64,000 nt of DNA, from NCBI RefSeq assembly GCF_022230885.1, contig NZ_JAKGCT010000004.1:930001-994000 (forward strand). Direction: 5' to 3'. Positions 30,914-40,333 of the stretch are shown piece after piece. This DNA comes from Paenalcaligenes niemegkensis. GTDB lineage: Bacteria; Pseudomonadota; Gammaproteobacteria; Burkholderiales; Burkholderiaceae_B. Position 1 is the first letter of the stretch; each line of letters starts with the position of its first letter. The position numbers were made by a program, and so were the translations under genes. Under the pieces are notes generated by a model, which saw nothing but the letters and a program-made list of their open reading frames with translations, was not told where the DNA came from and did not search any database.

Positions 30914-31995
30914 TCAGGTTTCCTGGTCGAAGTCAATCGTGACAGCATCGCTGACCGGAAAGCTCTGACAACTTAAAATAAAGCCCATGTTGACCTCATA
31001 ATCTTCAAGAGCAAAGTTGGCATCCATATCTACCTCGCCCTGGGTCACTTTACATCTGCAGGTGGAGCAGACCCCTCCCTTACACGAATAGGGCAGCTCA
31101 ATTCCTTGTCCAATCGCTGCTTCCAGCAAACTTAACTTGTTTTTCTCGATGCTGAGCTGGCGGGTGCGGCCATCCTGAATGATGGTTAACTGACAGCGCT
31201 GCTGACCTGCAGCCTGACGCACCTCGTGGCCGGTAGTTAATGATCGCGGCCCTTTAGGAGCGCCAAACAGCTCAAACTTGATCTGCTCCTTCGATAAGCC
31301 ATGCTTGCCCAGCGTCTTGACTACCTCTTCTGTCATATCGTGAGGACCACATACAAAGGCAAAGTCTATACGCGAAACAGGCATCCAGAGACGTAGCAGC
31401 TGATCAACCTTGTCACCGTCAAGCCTGCCGTTAAACAGCTCAATTTCCTGCAGTTCTCGACTCATCACATACACCACGGAAAGACGATTCATGTACCGAT
31501 TTTTTAAATCTTCGATCTCTTCCCGCAGCATGATGGCGCTGGAGGCACGGTTTCCAAAAAGAGTGTAAAAGAGCTTTGGGCTTCAATGTCCAAGGCGCTT
31601 TTAATCAATGACAAAATAGGCGTGATTCCGCTCCCAACCGCAAAGGCAGCGTAATGTCGCTGGTTCCCCGGCTTGAACTCTGTCGTGAAGTTGCCATCAG
31701 GAGGCATCACTTCAATGGTGTCGCCTACTTTCAGATGTTCATTGGCCCATGAGGAGAATACGCCGTCGTTCAACCGCTTTACTGCCACACGCAACAAGGG
31801 GTCATGTGGCGCCACACAAATCGAATAAGAACGGCGCAAGGATTCCCCGTTTATCTGTGTACGCAGCGTTAAGTACTGTCCGGGCCTGAATTGATAGGAA
31901 GCCTTGAGCGCGGGCGGAACCGTAAACGCCACAATAACCGCATCACGTGTGGTGCGCTCAATAGAGGCGACAGTTAAAGAGTGGAAATCACTCAT
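30914..31995 (-). pseudogene. paaE: Phenylacetyl-CoA epoxidase reductase PaaE (one frameshift)
   Basis: Passes electrons from NADPH via FAD and a 2Fe-2S cluster to the PaaABC oxygenase. Start at ATG 31995 (M-S-D-F-H-S-L-T-V), next to the paaD stop; the longer upstream reading is within paaD. FAD motif R-R-S-Y-S-I-C, NAD(P) motif A-V-G-S-G-I-T-P-I-L-S and a plant-type ferredoxin end with C-K-G-G-V-C-S-T-C-R-C. About 360 residues. Frame is lost in the A5 run at 31556-31560 (plus strand); one more base gives L-F-F-G-N-R-A-S-S-A-I-M. Confidence 0.95.
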
Positions 31996-31996
31996 A

Positions 31997-32503
31997 TCAA
32001 TGAGCCTTGAAATAATCAAAGGGTTCGCTGCACTGACTGCAACTATACAAAGCCTTGCAAGGCGTAGAGCCAAAATAGCTGATCATGCGGGTAAGAGACG
32101 AGCCACACTGGGGGCATGGTACGGCAGGCTCATCATGACGATGTAAAAGAGCAGAAATATCAACCGCCTGATGTTGAGGAGGTGCGATGCCATACTCTCC
32201 CAGAGCCTTTCGCGCTTTTTCACTCATCCAGTCTGTAGTCCAGGCAGGCGACAGCACCGTTTCAACACGGACGCGCTCAAGACCCGCTTTTTGCAGAGCC
32301 AGCTTGATATCACGTTCTATTTCATACATGGCGGGACAGCCGGAATAAGTGGGTGTAATGCTAACTACACAAACACCTTCCTCCCAGCAAATCGCCCGGA
32401 CTATGCCCAGGTCGACAACCGAAACCACCGGGATCTCTGGATCAGGCACCTGCTCCAGGAGTTCCAGGAGCTCAGCTTCAGAAAGGAAGGGTAAAGAGGT
32501 CAT
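31997..32503 (-). CDS. paaD: PaaD, iron-sulfur assembly protein for the phenylacetyl-CoA epoxidase
   Basis: 168 residues from ATG 32503, overlapping the paaC stop as TAATG. MIP18/DUF59-like domain (V-P-D-P-E-I-P-V-V-S-V-V-D-L-G) with T-P-T-Y-S-G-C-P, then a C-terminal zinc-ribbon-like part with C-P-Q-C-G and C-S-Q-C. Thought to help load iron-sulfur on the Paa reductase/oxygenase. Confidence 0.95.
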   Translation of the reverse strand: MTSLPFLSEAELLELLEQVPDPEIPVVSVVDLGIVRAICWEEGVCVVSITPTYSGCPAMYEIERDIKLALQKAGLERVRVETVLSPAWTTDWMSEKARKALGEYGIAPPQHQAVDISALLHRHDEPAVPCPQCGSSLTRMISYFGSTPCKALYSCSQCSEPFDYFKAH

Positions 32504-33276
32504 TACCATTTTGCTCCGGGGTAACTACGTTGCAGATATTGCATCTCGGCCAAAAGATAGCCCAGCAGCTCGGTGTGTCTGCCCTGAGGGCCACCGCGAT
32601 AGGCCAGGTGAAAGGCGTCGCTCTCTTCCGGAAGTTCAAGAGTGGCTGTCTGGAAGGTTGCCTGGATATGGTCATAGCAGTCAGTCCATAACGAAGCATG
32701 TAAAGGAATAACCGCGTCAGCCGCCAGTGTCCGGGTTATTTCATCGTCGACGAACAATTCGCCCAGGTAACGCCAGTTCGCCTTGACACAGGCCTGCATT
32801 CTTTCATGGCTCTCTTCAGTGCCATCACCCAAGCGCACCACGAGATCGGTTGAGCGGCGAACATGATAGGCAACTTCTTTAATGGACTTCTGCGCAATGG
32901 CTTTCACTTCGGCATGAGCTGACTCACCCAGCTTCTGCAACAGATGGTAGTGCCATACATCGAAAAAATATTGGCGCAGCAACGTATCACCATAATGCCC
33001 ATTGGCACGCTCTACCAATAAGTAGTTTCTATATTCATGGCTGTCACGCAGGTAAGCGAGCTCATCCTCGTCACGCTCTGCTGCCTCAAGTTCGGCAGCC
33101 AGGCTTAACCACATTCTTGCCTGCCCCAGCAAATCCAGGGCGGTGTTGGCCGTCGCCAGCTCTTCTTCTAATGCAGGACCATGGCCAGTCCATTCCGCCA
33201 GCCTGTGGGACAAAATATGTGTCGTGTCCCCTAGCCTCAGACAATAATTAAATAGCGCTACCATATACGGGCTCAC
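32503..33276 (-). CDS. paaC: Phenylacetyl-CoA epoxidase structural subunit PaaC
   Basis: 257 residues, all-helical ferritin-like fold. PaaC pairs with PaaA in the multicomponent monooxygenase that epoxidises the ring of phenylacetyl-CoA. Blocks such as SHRLAEWTGHGP, LDLLGQARMWL, YFFDVWHYHLL and KEVAYHVRRS are typical. Start MSPYMVALFNY overlaps the paaB end by 4 bases (ATGA type). Confidence 0.96.
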   Translation of the reverse strand: MSPYMVALFNYCLRLGDTTHILSHRLAEWTGHGPALEEELATANTALDLLGQARMWLSLAAELEAAERDEDELAYLRDSHEYRNYLLVERANGHYGDTLLRQYFFDVWHYHLLQKLGESAHAEVKAIAQKSIKEVAYHVRRSTDLVVRLGDGTEESHERMQACVKANWRYLGELFVDDEITRTLAADAVIPLHASLWTDCYDHIQATFQTATLELPEESDAFHLAYRGGPQGRHTELLGYLLAEMQYLQRSYPGAKW

Positions 33277-33557
33277 ATCTTGATTTCATCTGGCATGGGG
33301 AAAAAAGTAGGATGGCGGTACACCTTATTATTGGCGGGCTCGAATAAAGGGCCTTTATCATCCGGGCTGCTGGCAATAATATCGTTAGCCTTTACGACCC
33401 AAATGCTCACCCCTTCGTTGCGCCGCGTATATACGTCTCGTGCGTTATTCATTGCCATTTCCGGATCGGGCGCATGCAAGCTGCCCACGTGCTTGTGCGC
33501 GAGGCCATGCTGACTGCGAATAAACACTTCCCATAACGGCCATTCTTTCTGACTCAT
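33273..33557 (-). CDS. paaB: Phenylacetyl-CoA epoxidase subunit PaaB
   Basis: 94 residues, MSQKEWPLWEVFIRSQHGLAH at the start, the conserved PaaB opening, followed by A-R-D-V-Y-T-R-R-N-E-G. PaaB bridges PaaAC dimers in the oxygenase. It lies 39 bases after paaA with GGAGAT before its ATG. Confidence 0.96.
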   Translation of the reverse strand: MSQKEWPLWEVFIRSQHGLAHKHVGSLHAPDPEMAMNNARDVYTRRNEGVSIWVVKANDIIASSPDDKGPLFEPANNKVYRHPTFFPMPDEIKM

Positions 33558-33596
33558 CCCTGATCTCCTTTCAAAGCATTTTTTTCATCGCCCGCT

Positions 33597-34595
33597 CTAG
33601 GCGCTTTTTGTGACAGAGCGGGCAGCCTGTCTCTCAGAGTACGCCGTGAGAGCATCACGAAACCAGGCCCCATTCTCGTGCGCTGCGACTCGTGTCGCCA
33701 AGCGTTCCTCGTTACAAGGGCCATTGCCGTTGATGACCGCCCAAAATTCATCCCAGTCAATATTTCCAAAGTCATACTGGCCCCGCTCCTCGTTCCAGCG
33801 CAAGTCTGGATCTGGAATGCTTAAGCCCAAAAACTCCGCCTGAGGCACAGTTTGATCCACCATTTTCTGGCGAAGCTCATCATTGGAAAAAAGTTTGATA
33901 CGCCATTTCATCGACTGCTCACTATTGGTCGAATCTGCGTCGGGAGGACCGAACATCATGAGTGCCGGCCACCACCAGCGGTTCAGCGCGTCCTGACACA
34001 TTTGCTTTTGCTCGGGCGTACCGTGAAGGCACATCTGGATCAGCAAGTCGTAGCCCTGGCGCTGATGAAAAGACTCTTCTTTGCAGACACGAACCATGGC
34101 TCGCGCATAGGGGCCGTAAGAACAACGACATAAAGGAATTTGGTTGATAATAGCCGAACCATCAACCAGCCACCCGACCATACCTATGTCTGCCCAACTT
34201 AAGGTAGGGTAATTAAAGATGCTGGAATACTTGGCTTTTCCTGAGTGTAAATCTGCCACGACCTCGTCGCGCGAAACCCCTAGCGTTTCGGCCGCACTAT
34301 ACAAATACAATCCATGCCCGGCCTCATCCTGTACTTTAGCCAGCAAGATAGCTTTACGTTTTAAGCTTGGAGCCCGGGTTATCCAGTTGCCTTCTGGAAG
34401 CATTCCCACGATTTCTGAATGCGCATGTTGAGATATTTGCCGTATTAAAGTCTTGCGATAGGCGTGCGGCATCCAGTCTTTAGCTTCAATACGCACGCCC
34501 TGATCGATACGCTGCTGAAAATCGCGCTCTAGCGCAGACAACTCTGCTGCATGCTTGACGCGGCTGACGCCGGTTTCCACAAGTTGTGCATACAT
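33597..34595 (-). CDS. paaA: Phenylacetyl-CoA epoxidase catalytic subunit PaaA
   Basis: 332 residues. Catalytic di-iron subunit; four-helix-bundle iron ligands are in K-V-Q-D-E-A-G-H-G and [11 protein letters not shown] (E-x2-H pairs). It inserts one oxygen atom into the aromatic ring of phenylacetyl-CoA, so the pathway depends on O2. First gene of paaABCDE; the ATG at 34595 is preceded by GGAGAT. A perfect FNR palindrome lies 71-84 bases upstream. No paaX or paaR regulator gene is nearby. Confidence 0.96.
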   Translation of the reverse strand: MYAQLVETGVSRVKHAAELSALERDFQQRIDQGVRIEAKDWMPHAYRKTLIRQISQHAHSEIVGMLPEGNWITRAPSLKRKAILLAKVQDEAGHGLYLYSAAETLGVSRDEVVADLHSGKAKYSSIFNYPTLSWADIGMVGWLVDGSAIINQIPLCRCSYGPYARAMVRVCKEESFHQRQGYDLLIQMCLHGTPEQKQMCQDALNRWWWPALMMFGPPDADSTNSEQSMKWRIKLFSNDELRQKMVDQTVPQAEFLGLSIPDPDLRWNEERGQYDFGNIDWDEFWAVINGNGPCNEERLATRVAAHENGAWFRDALTAYSERQAARSVTKSA

Positions 34596-34665
34596 GATGA
34601 TCTCCTGTCCCTGAAAAAGGGAAAACCTCTAACACTCTAGCCCCGATCAATCTAATACAATAATA

Positions 34666-34679
34666 TTGATGACTATCAA
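34666..34679 (-). promoter_or_regulatory. FNR-type palindrome upstream of paaABCDE
   Basis: TTGATGACTATCAA matches TTGAT-N4-ATCAA perfectly and extends to ATTGAT/ATCAAT. A further ATCAAT half-site lies 14 bases further on at 34646-34651. It sits in the short region between paaA and orn, where the paa promoter must be. Confidence 0.6.
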
Positions 34680-34756
34680 TAAACAGTATCATATTAGCGG
34701 GTGAGACAGAAGAGACAGAGTTAGGGAAATCACTAACCCTGAACCGGCAATGACTG

Positions 34757-35305
34757 TTATAGCTTTATAAAGTGCTCTCGGTAGTGTTTAAGCTCTTCGA
34801 TAGACTCATAAATATCAGCCAGGGCCTCGTGTTTGCTCTGCTTAACAAAACTCGTTACCACTTCCGGCTTCCAGCGTGACGCCATTTCCTTGAGCGTACT
34901 GACATCAAGATTACGATAATGGAAGAATTCTTCCAGCCGCGGCATATACTTAACCATGAAGCGACGATCCTGCCCTACCGTATTTCCACATAAAGGCGAT
35001 TTCCCTGCGGGGACATGCAATTTCAGGAATGCCAGAAGCTGGTCTTCAGCTTGCGACTCAGTAATCGTTGAAGCTTTAACTTTTTCAATCAAGCCGCTGC
35101 GACTATGAGTTCCTTTGTTCCAATTATCCATCGCATCTAATAAGGCATCACTTTGATGGACCACGATTACCGGACCTTCCGCAACGAAACTTAAATCGGC
35201 TTCAGTAACGATGACTGCCACTTCGATAATCCGCTCTTTTTCCGGGTCTAAACCGGTCATCTCCATATCGAGCCAAACTAAACGCTGCTGAGTATTTACT
35301 GCCAT
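34757..35305 (-). CDS. orn: Oligoribonuclease
   Basis: 182 residues, DEDDh 3'-5' exonuclease that degrades 2-5 nt RNAs and pGpG from c-di-GMP turnover. Exo [10 protein letters not shown], Exo II with [12 protein letters not shown] and Exo III H-E-A-L-A-D-I are all seen. It is divergent from the M48 protease gene, 51 bases apart. Confidence 0.97.
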   Translation of the reverse strand: MAVNTQQRLVWLDMEMTGLDPEKERIIEVAVIVTEADLSFVAEGPVIVVHQSDALLDAMDNWNKGTHSRSGLIEKVKASTITESQAEDQLLAFLKLHVPAGKSPLCGNTVGQDRRFMVKYMPRLEEFFHYRNLDVSTLKEMASRWKPEVVTSFVKQSKHEALADIYESIEELKHYREHFIKL

Positions 35306-35356
35306 TTATAATCCTTTGTTGAAATCAACCCACTTTCGCATAAGCTAAACGCCTAC

Positions 35357-36606
35357 ATGTTCACTCTTATTTTCCTGATTTTTCTGCTTTCCGATCTTTG
35401 TATCCGTTTCTGGCTGGCTAAACGCCAAGTACGGCATGTGTTGAAGCATCGTGACGCAGTACCGCTGGAATTCGCCGAGCGCATCGGGCTGAGCAGCCAT
35501 CAGCGCGCAGCAGACTACACTGTTGCCAGAGTCCAGCTGTCGAGCTTCGAGCGCATTTTTGACAGCGTAGTACTTATTAGCCTAACCCTGTTAGGCGGCC
35601 TTCAGGCGCTGGATCTATTTTTTGCGCGACGCATCGACCACGAGATTCTACGCCAACTTGCCTTGGTACTTAGTGTGTTTGCTATTTCTGGTGCGCTCAG
35701 TTTGCCCTTTAGTGCCTGGCGCCGTTTCAAATTGGAAGCGAAATTTGGCTTTAATCGTATGACTCCTGCATTGTTCATCCGAGACACCGTGGTGAGCACC
35801 CTGGTTGCCGGTATCGTAGGCGCCATCTTCATTGCCACGATATTAAGCTTGATGAGCGCTGCCCCTGCACTGTGGCCGTTACTGGCCTGGTTATTCTGGG
35901 TAGGCTTTAATCTTGTGGTTTTATGGGCCTATCCAAGCTTGGTCGCCCCCTTATTTAACAAATTCACTCCTTTAGACCGCCCAAGCCTTCAGACTCGTAT
36001 CCATGAGCTGGCCAAACGGTGCGGCTTTGAACTGAAGGGGCTGTTTGTGATGGACGGTTCAAAGCGCTCCGCTCACGGTAACGCCTATTTCACGGGCTTG
36101 GGGCGTAATAAACGCATCGTCTTCTTTGATACTTTGCTGAGTCGCCTGAATGACGACGAAATTGAAGCCGTCCTGGCCCACGAGCTAGGCCACTTTAAAC
36201 ATAGGCATATTCTTAAGCGCATGATTCTGAGCTTTGCCGTTGCCCTGGTTTTTTCCTGCTACTTGCCTGGTTAACCACCAAGACGTGGTTTTATACTGAT
36301 TTAGGTGTCCTGCCTCAATTAGGACGGCCAAACGACGGTTTGACACTGGTCCTGTTTTTTCTGTGTATACCTGTGTTTACGTTCTGGTTAAAGCCGCTTA
36401 CCAGCTGGTTCTCTCGCCGCGATGAGTTTGAAGCCGACTCCTACGCTGCCGAACAATGCCCTCCTCAGGCCCTACGCAGTGCCTTGCTTAAGCTTTATAA
36501 CGATAATGCCGCTACCCTTACACCCGACCCTTTGCATTCTGCCTTCTATGATAGCCATCCCCCAGCCCTTGAACGCTTACACCATTTAAAATCACATGAA
36601 GCCTAA
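35357..36606 (+). pseudogene. M48-family (Ste24/CAAX-protease-like) membrane metallopeptidase (one frameshift)
   Basis: About 416 residues when joined. Several membrane helices, zinc site H-E-L-G-H at residues 275-279 (A-V-L-A-H-E-L-G-H-F-K) and the third ligand in R-R-D-E-F-E-A-D. This is the bacterial Ste24-like M48 type, substrate unknown. Frame is lost in the T6 run at 36249-36254; one more T turns the early stop into F-F-L-L-L-A-W-L-T-T-K-T-W-F-Y. Ends inside the start of rsgA (overlap 11 bases). Confidence 0.93.
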
Positions 36607-37498
36607 CTCGCTACAGCAAGGGACCGTAGTCGCGGCCCACGGACGTCATTACTTCGTCGAGTTACACAAAGATGAAGTCATCAAATGCTATACGCGTGGC
36701 AAACGCAGCGGTATTTGCGTAGGCGATTTAGTTGACATTAGTATGCAAGGAATTGACCAGGGTGCGATCGAACGGGTTCACGAACGGCGCAACCTGCTTT
36801 ACCGCTCTGACGAAATGCGTACCAAGCAGTTCGCAGCCAATATCGATCAGTTGATGATTGTGGTCGCTGCAGAGCCGCCTTTTTCTGAAGATCTTACCGG
36901 ACGAGCCCTTGTCGCCGCCTGGACAGCTAATATTGCGCCGGTGATTATTCTGAATAAAGCTGATCTACCCAGCGTAGTCCTGGCTCGGGAACGGCTTTCA
37001 ACCCTTGCCAAATTAGGCGTGGAAATCATTGAACTTAGTGCACTGGATAAAAGCGCTGCCACCGATCAGCTACTGCCCTACCTCGACAACAAAATCACAT
37101 TGCTGCTGGGCCAAAGTGCCATGGGAAAATCGACCTTATTAAATGCCTTGGTACCCGACGCCAATGCTCATACACAAGCACACTCGCAAGCCCTGGGCGC
37201 AGGCCGTCATACCACCACAAGCACTCGTCTGTACCATGTCCCCAATTCTACCGGCCGACTGATCGATTCCCCGGGTTTCCAGGCCTTTGGCCTGTCTCAT
37301 CTGACGCCACCCGACATTGTTCATGGTTTTCCCGAGTTCCAAGAGCCCATTGAGCACTGCCGTTTCTACAACTGCAGCCACCGCCACGAACCGGGCTGCG
37401 GCGTCGTGGCTGCCCTGCAGGATGGCAGCATCCATCCGGAACGCTACGCCCTGTATCAGCGCCTGCTGTCCGAGTTTGAATCTAAAAGCCGTTACTAG
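36596..37498 (+). CDS. rsgA: Ribosome small-subunit-dependent GTPase A
   Basis: 300 residues, 30S maturation GTPase. OB-fold, then circularly permuted G motifs: G4 N-K-A-D at 120-123 before G1 G-Q-S-A-M-G-K-S-T at 172-180, G3 D-S-P-G-F, and a C-terminal zinc region with C-x-F-x-x-C and H-x-x-E-P-G-C. Its ATG lies within the end of the M48 gene, so translation is likely coupled. Confidence 0.96.
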   Translation: MKPNSLQQGTVVAAHGRHYFVELHKDEVIKCYTRGKRSGICVGDLVDISMQGIDQGAIERVHERRNLLYRSDEMRTKQFAANIDQLMIVVAAEPPFSEDLTGRALVAAWTANIAPVIILNKADLPSVVLARERLSTLAKLGVEIIELSALDKSAATDQLLPYLDNKITLLLGQSAMGKSTLLNALVPDANAHTQAHSQALGAGRHTTTSTRLYHVPNSTGRLIDSPGFQAFGLSHLTPPDIVHGFPEFQEPIEHCRFYNCSHRHEPGCGVVAALQDGSIHPERYALYQRLLSEFESKSRY

Positions 37499-37523
37499 AT
37501 TAAGGTTACAGGGACGTTACCCT

Positions 37524-38261
37524 TTACTTGGTACAGATCTGTTGTTGAGCAGCCGCCAAATACCGGTATAAGTTTCGTACGATAACAGCGGTTGCTCCCC
37601 AGATAAAATGGTCTTGCCAGCGTACTGAGAAATATAGTCGGCTGTTTCCGCCGGCTAAAGAAACTTTATGCAGGTGGAAGTTTCGGGGATTCATCAACAC
37701 GGTCAGGGGCACCTCGAACACCGCTTCAACCTCGTCGGGCGATGGGTGAATTTCGTAGCCCTCATGAATCAGCCCCACAATTGGGCACATAGCGAATAAG
37801 GTGGAACTTAGAAAAATGGGTTGCTGCCCCAAAGGTTCTATATATTGGGCGGCAATACCTACCTCTTCGTAGGTCTCTCGCACGGCGGCATCAGTAGGGT
37901 TGGCGTCTGCAGCGTCGATGCGCCCTCCGGGAAAGCTCACTTGCCCGGCATGATCAACAAGATGTTGTGCCCGTTTGGTAAAAAGCATTGAAAGCCCTGA
38001 ACTGCGCTGCAATAAGCCCATGAATACAGCCGAGGGCACTGATTGTGGCGACTGCTCGAAGCTATGCACAAAGGAGCTCTCAAAAACAGGTTCAACTTGC
38101 CAGTCAATGAGGGCACTGAATGCCTGGCGAATAAAATCAGTTTGGATTGCGTAATGCTCAAGCGCAGGCAATGACTCCAGGGCCATGACAGGCTGACTTT
38201 CGGGATTAAAGCCCTGTGATGCGATCTGACGCTTTGACGCAGGCAAAATTGGCGACGACAT
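37524..38261 (-). CDS. Nudix hydrolase, CoA pyrophosphatase type
   Basis: 245 residues. Nudix box G-G-R-I-D-x9-A-x-R-E-T-Y-E-E-V-G-I is complete and preceded by the L-V-D-H-A-G-Q-V-S-F-P-G-G-R pattern of the CoA pyrophosphatase subgroup (UPF0035), with the L-L-x-x-R segment L-F-T-K-R-A-Q-H before it. Likely removes damaged CoA or acyl-CoA; exact substrate not shown. It is convergent with rsgA and follows rplS after a terminator. Confidence 0.9.
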   Translation of the reverse strand: MSSPILPASKRQIASQGFNPESQPVMALESLPALEHYAIQTDFIRQAFSALIDWQVEPVFESSFVHSFEQSPQSVPSAVFMGLLQRSSGLSMLFTKRAQHLVDHAGQVSFPGGRIDAADANPTDAAVRETYEEVGIAAQYIEPLGQQPIFLSSTLFAMCPIVGLIHEGYEIHPSPDEVEAVFEVPLTVLMNPRNFHLHKVSLAGGNSRLYFSVRWQDHFIWGATAVIVRNLYRYLAAAQQQICTK

Positions 38262-38278
38262 AGTAGTGAACTAAATAA

Positions 38279-38303
38279 AAAGGCACTCTGATAGAGTGCC
38301 TTT
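38279..38303 (-). terminator. Terminator of rplS
   Basis: Perfect 11-bp stem AAAGGCACTCT / AGAGTGCCTTT with a 3-base loop, followed on the minus strand by T residues (TTTTTATTT). It lies 28 bases after the rplS stop. Confidence 0.92.
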
Positions 38304-38330
38304 AATACTACTACGTATTTTACTAAAAGA

Positions 38331-38720
38331 TTATTTAGCTACGTTTTTACGCACCAACTTTTCTTTAATACGTGCAGATTTACCCGAACGCTCACGCAAG
38401 TAGTAAAGTTTGGCACGACGAACTGCACCACGGCGTTTTACTTCAATCGTGGCAATCTGGGGAGAATACAGTTGGAAAGTACGCTCAACTGCTTCGCCTG
38501 AAGAAATTTTGCGAACGATGAACGACGAGTTCAAACCACGGTTACGACGGCCAATTACAACGCCTTCGTATGCCTGAACACGCTTACGTGCACCTTCAAC
38601 AACGTTTACATTAACCACGACAGTATCACCTGGACCGAAGTCTGGATGAGGCTGACCGTTAGTTAGACGCTGGATTTCTTCCTGCTCTAAAATATCTATT
38701 AAATTCACAACTGGCTCCAA
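38331..38720 (-). CDS. rplS: 50S ribosomal protein L19
   Basis: 129 residues, full-length L19 of the large subunit near the 30S interface. Typical blocks: [37 protein letters not shown] and [20 protein letters not shown]. Normally rplS is the last gene of rpsP-rimM-trmD-rplS; here no trmD precedes it. The 325 bases upstream separate it from a divergent lipoate ligase gene, so it must have its own promoter. Confidence 0.98.
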   Translation of the reverse strand: MEPVVNLIDILEQEEIQRLTNGQPHPDFGPGDTVVVNVNVVEGARKRVQAYEGVVIGRRNRGLNSSFIVRKISSGEAVERTFQLYSPQIATIEVKRRGAVRRAKLYYLRERSGKSARIKEKLVRKNVAK

Positions 38721-39045
38721 AGCATCTTGACTGGGTATTTATTAAAAATGGCCAAATGCCTACACTGGCTTCCTGACGCTACCGATAAAGGCCTGAGGCC
38801 TAAAAATACCAGTAGCGCAAAAGTTCGTATTTACCCATCAGAGGATGAACCAAGCATTCTAACACTAAGTCTGGCTGTATCGCAGCAATAAACCATAAAA
38901 ACGCAGCTAAAAAGACGCATTCCAAACTTTTTCACACTTAATTCCGTATTTGGCATTTACAGTCGATTTACACAGCAGGCCTGCACGGTTTTATCGGCAT
39001 ACAGAATCGACTCGTTCTCCGATGATCACAAAAAGGAAGGCAAAC
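38721..39045. other. Intergenic region between rplS and the lipoate ligase pair
   Basis: About 325 bases without a gene. It must hold the promoters of both divergent genes. I could not pick a convincing -35/-10 pair, hairpin or riboswitch fold. GGAAGG sits before the ATG at 39046. Confidence 0.5.
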
Positions 39046-39320
39046 ATGCACGGCGAGTATAAAGTTCCTGGTGGGAAACTAGTGGTTATAGACTTCAATA
39101 TTGTCAATCACACCCTTGACGATGTACAGCTGAGCGGCGACTTCTTTTAGAGCCGCCTCAAACCATTGATCTTATTAATCAGGCATTAACCGGATTATCA
39201 ACAGAAAGCAGCGAGCAAACCATTGCCGCTGAGGTTCAGGCAGCCTTACCAGCAGACGCTGAGCTGTTTGGCTTCGACGCCCAGGCTATTGCCGTGGTAA
39301 TACGGAGAGCATTGGCATGA
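39046..39320 (+). pseudogene. lplB: Lipoate-protein ligase accessory (C-terminal domain) subunit (one frameshift)
   Basis: About 91 residues when joined. The opening MHGEYKVPGGKLVVIDF, the V-Q-L-S-G-D-F-F-L-E-P block and the ending E-L-F-G-F-D-A-Q-A-I-A-V-V-I-R-R-A are those of the stand-alone C-terminal domain of two-part lipoate ligases (LplB of Thermoplasma type; also in some actinobacteria). Frame is lost in the TTTT run at 39145-39148; one more T gives D-F-F-L-E-P-P-Q-T-I-D-L. It overlaps lplA by 4 bases (ATGA), so the two are made together. Confidence 0.85.
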
Positions 39321-40093
39321 CGCGTACCCAATGGCACGACTACAACTGGCAATACATACATGAGTCCCCCCAAGACCCTGCCCTGCATATGGCTCTGGAC
39401 CAGGTCATTACTGATGAGGTCAGTGCTGGCATACGGCCACCTACTCTGCGCATGTGGGAGTGGTCGAAATCGGCAGTTATCATTGGACGTTTCCAATCTT
39501 TAAAAAACGAAGTCGACCCCATAGGGGCCGCAACACATGGCATTCAGGTTGTGCGTCGAATCAGTGGCGGCGGAGCGATGTTCCTGGAGCCTGGTAACGG
39601 CATTACCTACTCGATTTCAGCACCACTGTCGCTAATCAGAGGCATGAGCTTTCAGGAGTCGTACAAGCTGCTAGACAGCTGGGTGGTAACCTCACTGATA
39701 AAACTGGGAATTAACGCCTGGTACCAGCCCTTAAATGACATTAGCAGCCAAGCTGGAAAAATTGGTGGCGCTGCTCAGGCCAGACGCGGCAAGGCCGTTT
39801 TACATCACACCATGCTGGCTTACGACATGGACGCTGACAAAATGCTGGAGGTGTTGCGTATCAGTAAAGAAAAGCTGTCAGACAAAGGAACAAGCAGCGC
39901 GAAAAAACGAGTGGACCCATTACGCAGCCAAACGGGCTTAAGCCGCGACCATATCATCAATGCACTGGTTAGCGAATTCGCCCAGCTGACAATGCTAACG
40001 CCAGCAGCAATAGGCGATGAAACGCTTGAGAAAGCCCATGCCTTAGTGAAGGAACGTTTTCATACTGAAGCATGGACGGGCTTGGTACCCTAA
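39317..40093 (+). CDS. lplA: Lipoate-protein ligase catalytic subunit
   Basis: 258 residues, biotin/lipoate ligase fold. Attaches free lipoate through lipoyl-AMP to E2 and H proteins. The lipoyl-AMP binding motif R-R-I-S-G-G-G-A-M-F and the catalytic-lysine segment G-K-I-G-G-A-A-Q-A-R-R are present. It lacks the C-terminal accessory domain of E. coli LplA (338 residues), which here is the separate upstream gene. Confidence 0.93.
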   Translation: MTRTQWHDYNWQYIHESPQDPALHMALDQVITDEVSAGIRPPTLRMWEWSKSAVIIGRFQSLKNEVDPIGAATHGIQVVRRISGGGAMFLEPGNGITYSISAPLSLIRGMSFQESYKLLDSWVVTSLIKLGINAWYQPLNDISSQAGKIGGAAQARRGKAVLHHTMLAYDMDADKMLEVLRISKEKLSDKGTSSAKKRVDPLRSQTGLSRDHIINALVSEFAQLTMLTPAAIGDETLEKAHALVKERFHTEAWTGLVP

Positions 40094-40100
40094 CACCGAC

Positions 40101-40319
40101 TTATAAGCCCCCCAACGCGCCCAACCACATAACAGTTGGTATTGAAGCCCCCATACCACGACCACCACGATGTCCAATAACTTTTCGCGGTTGGACGGCG
40201 TGGATCGACTTTTTTGATGTTTGTTTTTTTCCGCTTGCCTGCATCGCCAGCAAGGCATCGGAACGACAATGCGTCGAAACATGTGAACGTTGCTGCTCGC
40301 GGTAGGTAGTGAAGGACAT
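40101..40319 (-). CDS. Unknown small protein behind two LexA boxes
   Basis: 72 residues from ATG 40319, with GGAGAAAG 6 bases before it. The N-terminal two thirds are basic and hydrophilic (MSFTTYREQQ; later a K-K-Q-T-S-K-K stretch), the end is glycine-rich and hydrophobic (V-I-G-H-R-G-G-R-G-M-G ... L-G-A-L-G-G-L). I recognise no family. Two perfect CTGT-N8-ACAG LexA operators lie 15 and 33 bases before the ATG, so it is very probably SOS-induced. The coding part contains A7, A6 and G6 runs, which are fragile in this sequence, so the C-terminal reading frame is uncertain. Possible roles include a division inhibitor or small toxin, but nothing in the sequence decides this. Confidence 0.55.
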   Translation of the reverse strand: MSFTTYREQQRSHVSTHCRSDALLAMQASGKKQTSKKSIHAVQPRKVIGHRGGRGMGASIPTVMWLGALGGL

Positions 40320-40333
40320 GGCTTTCTCCAATG

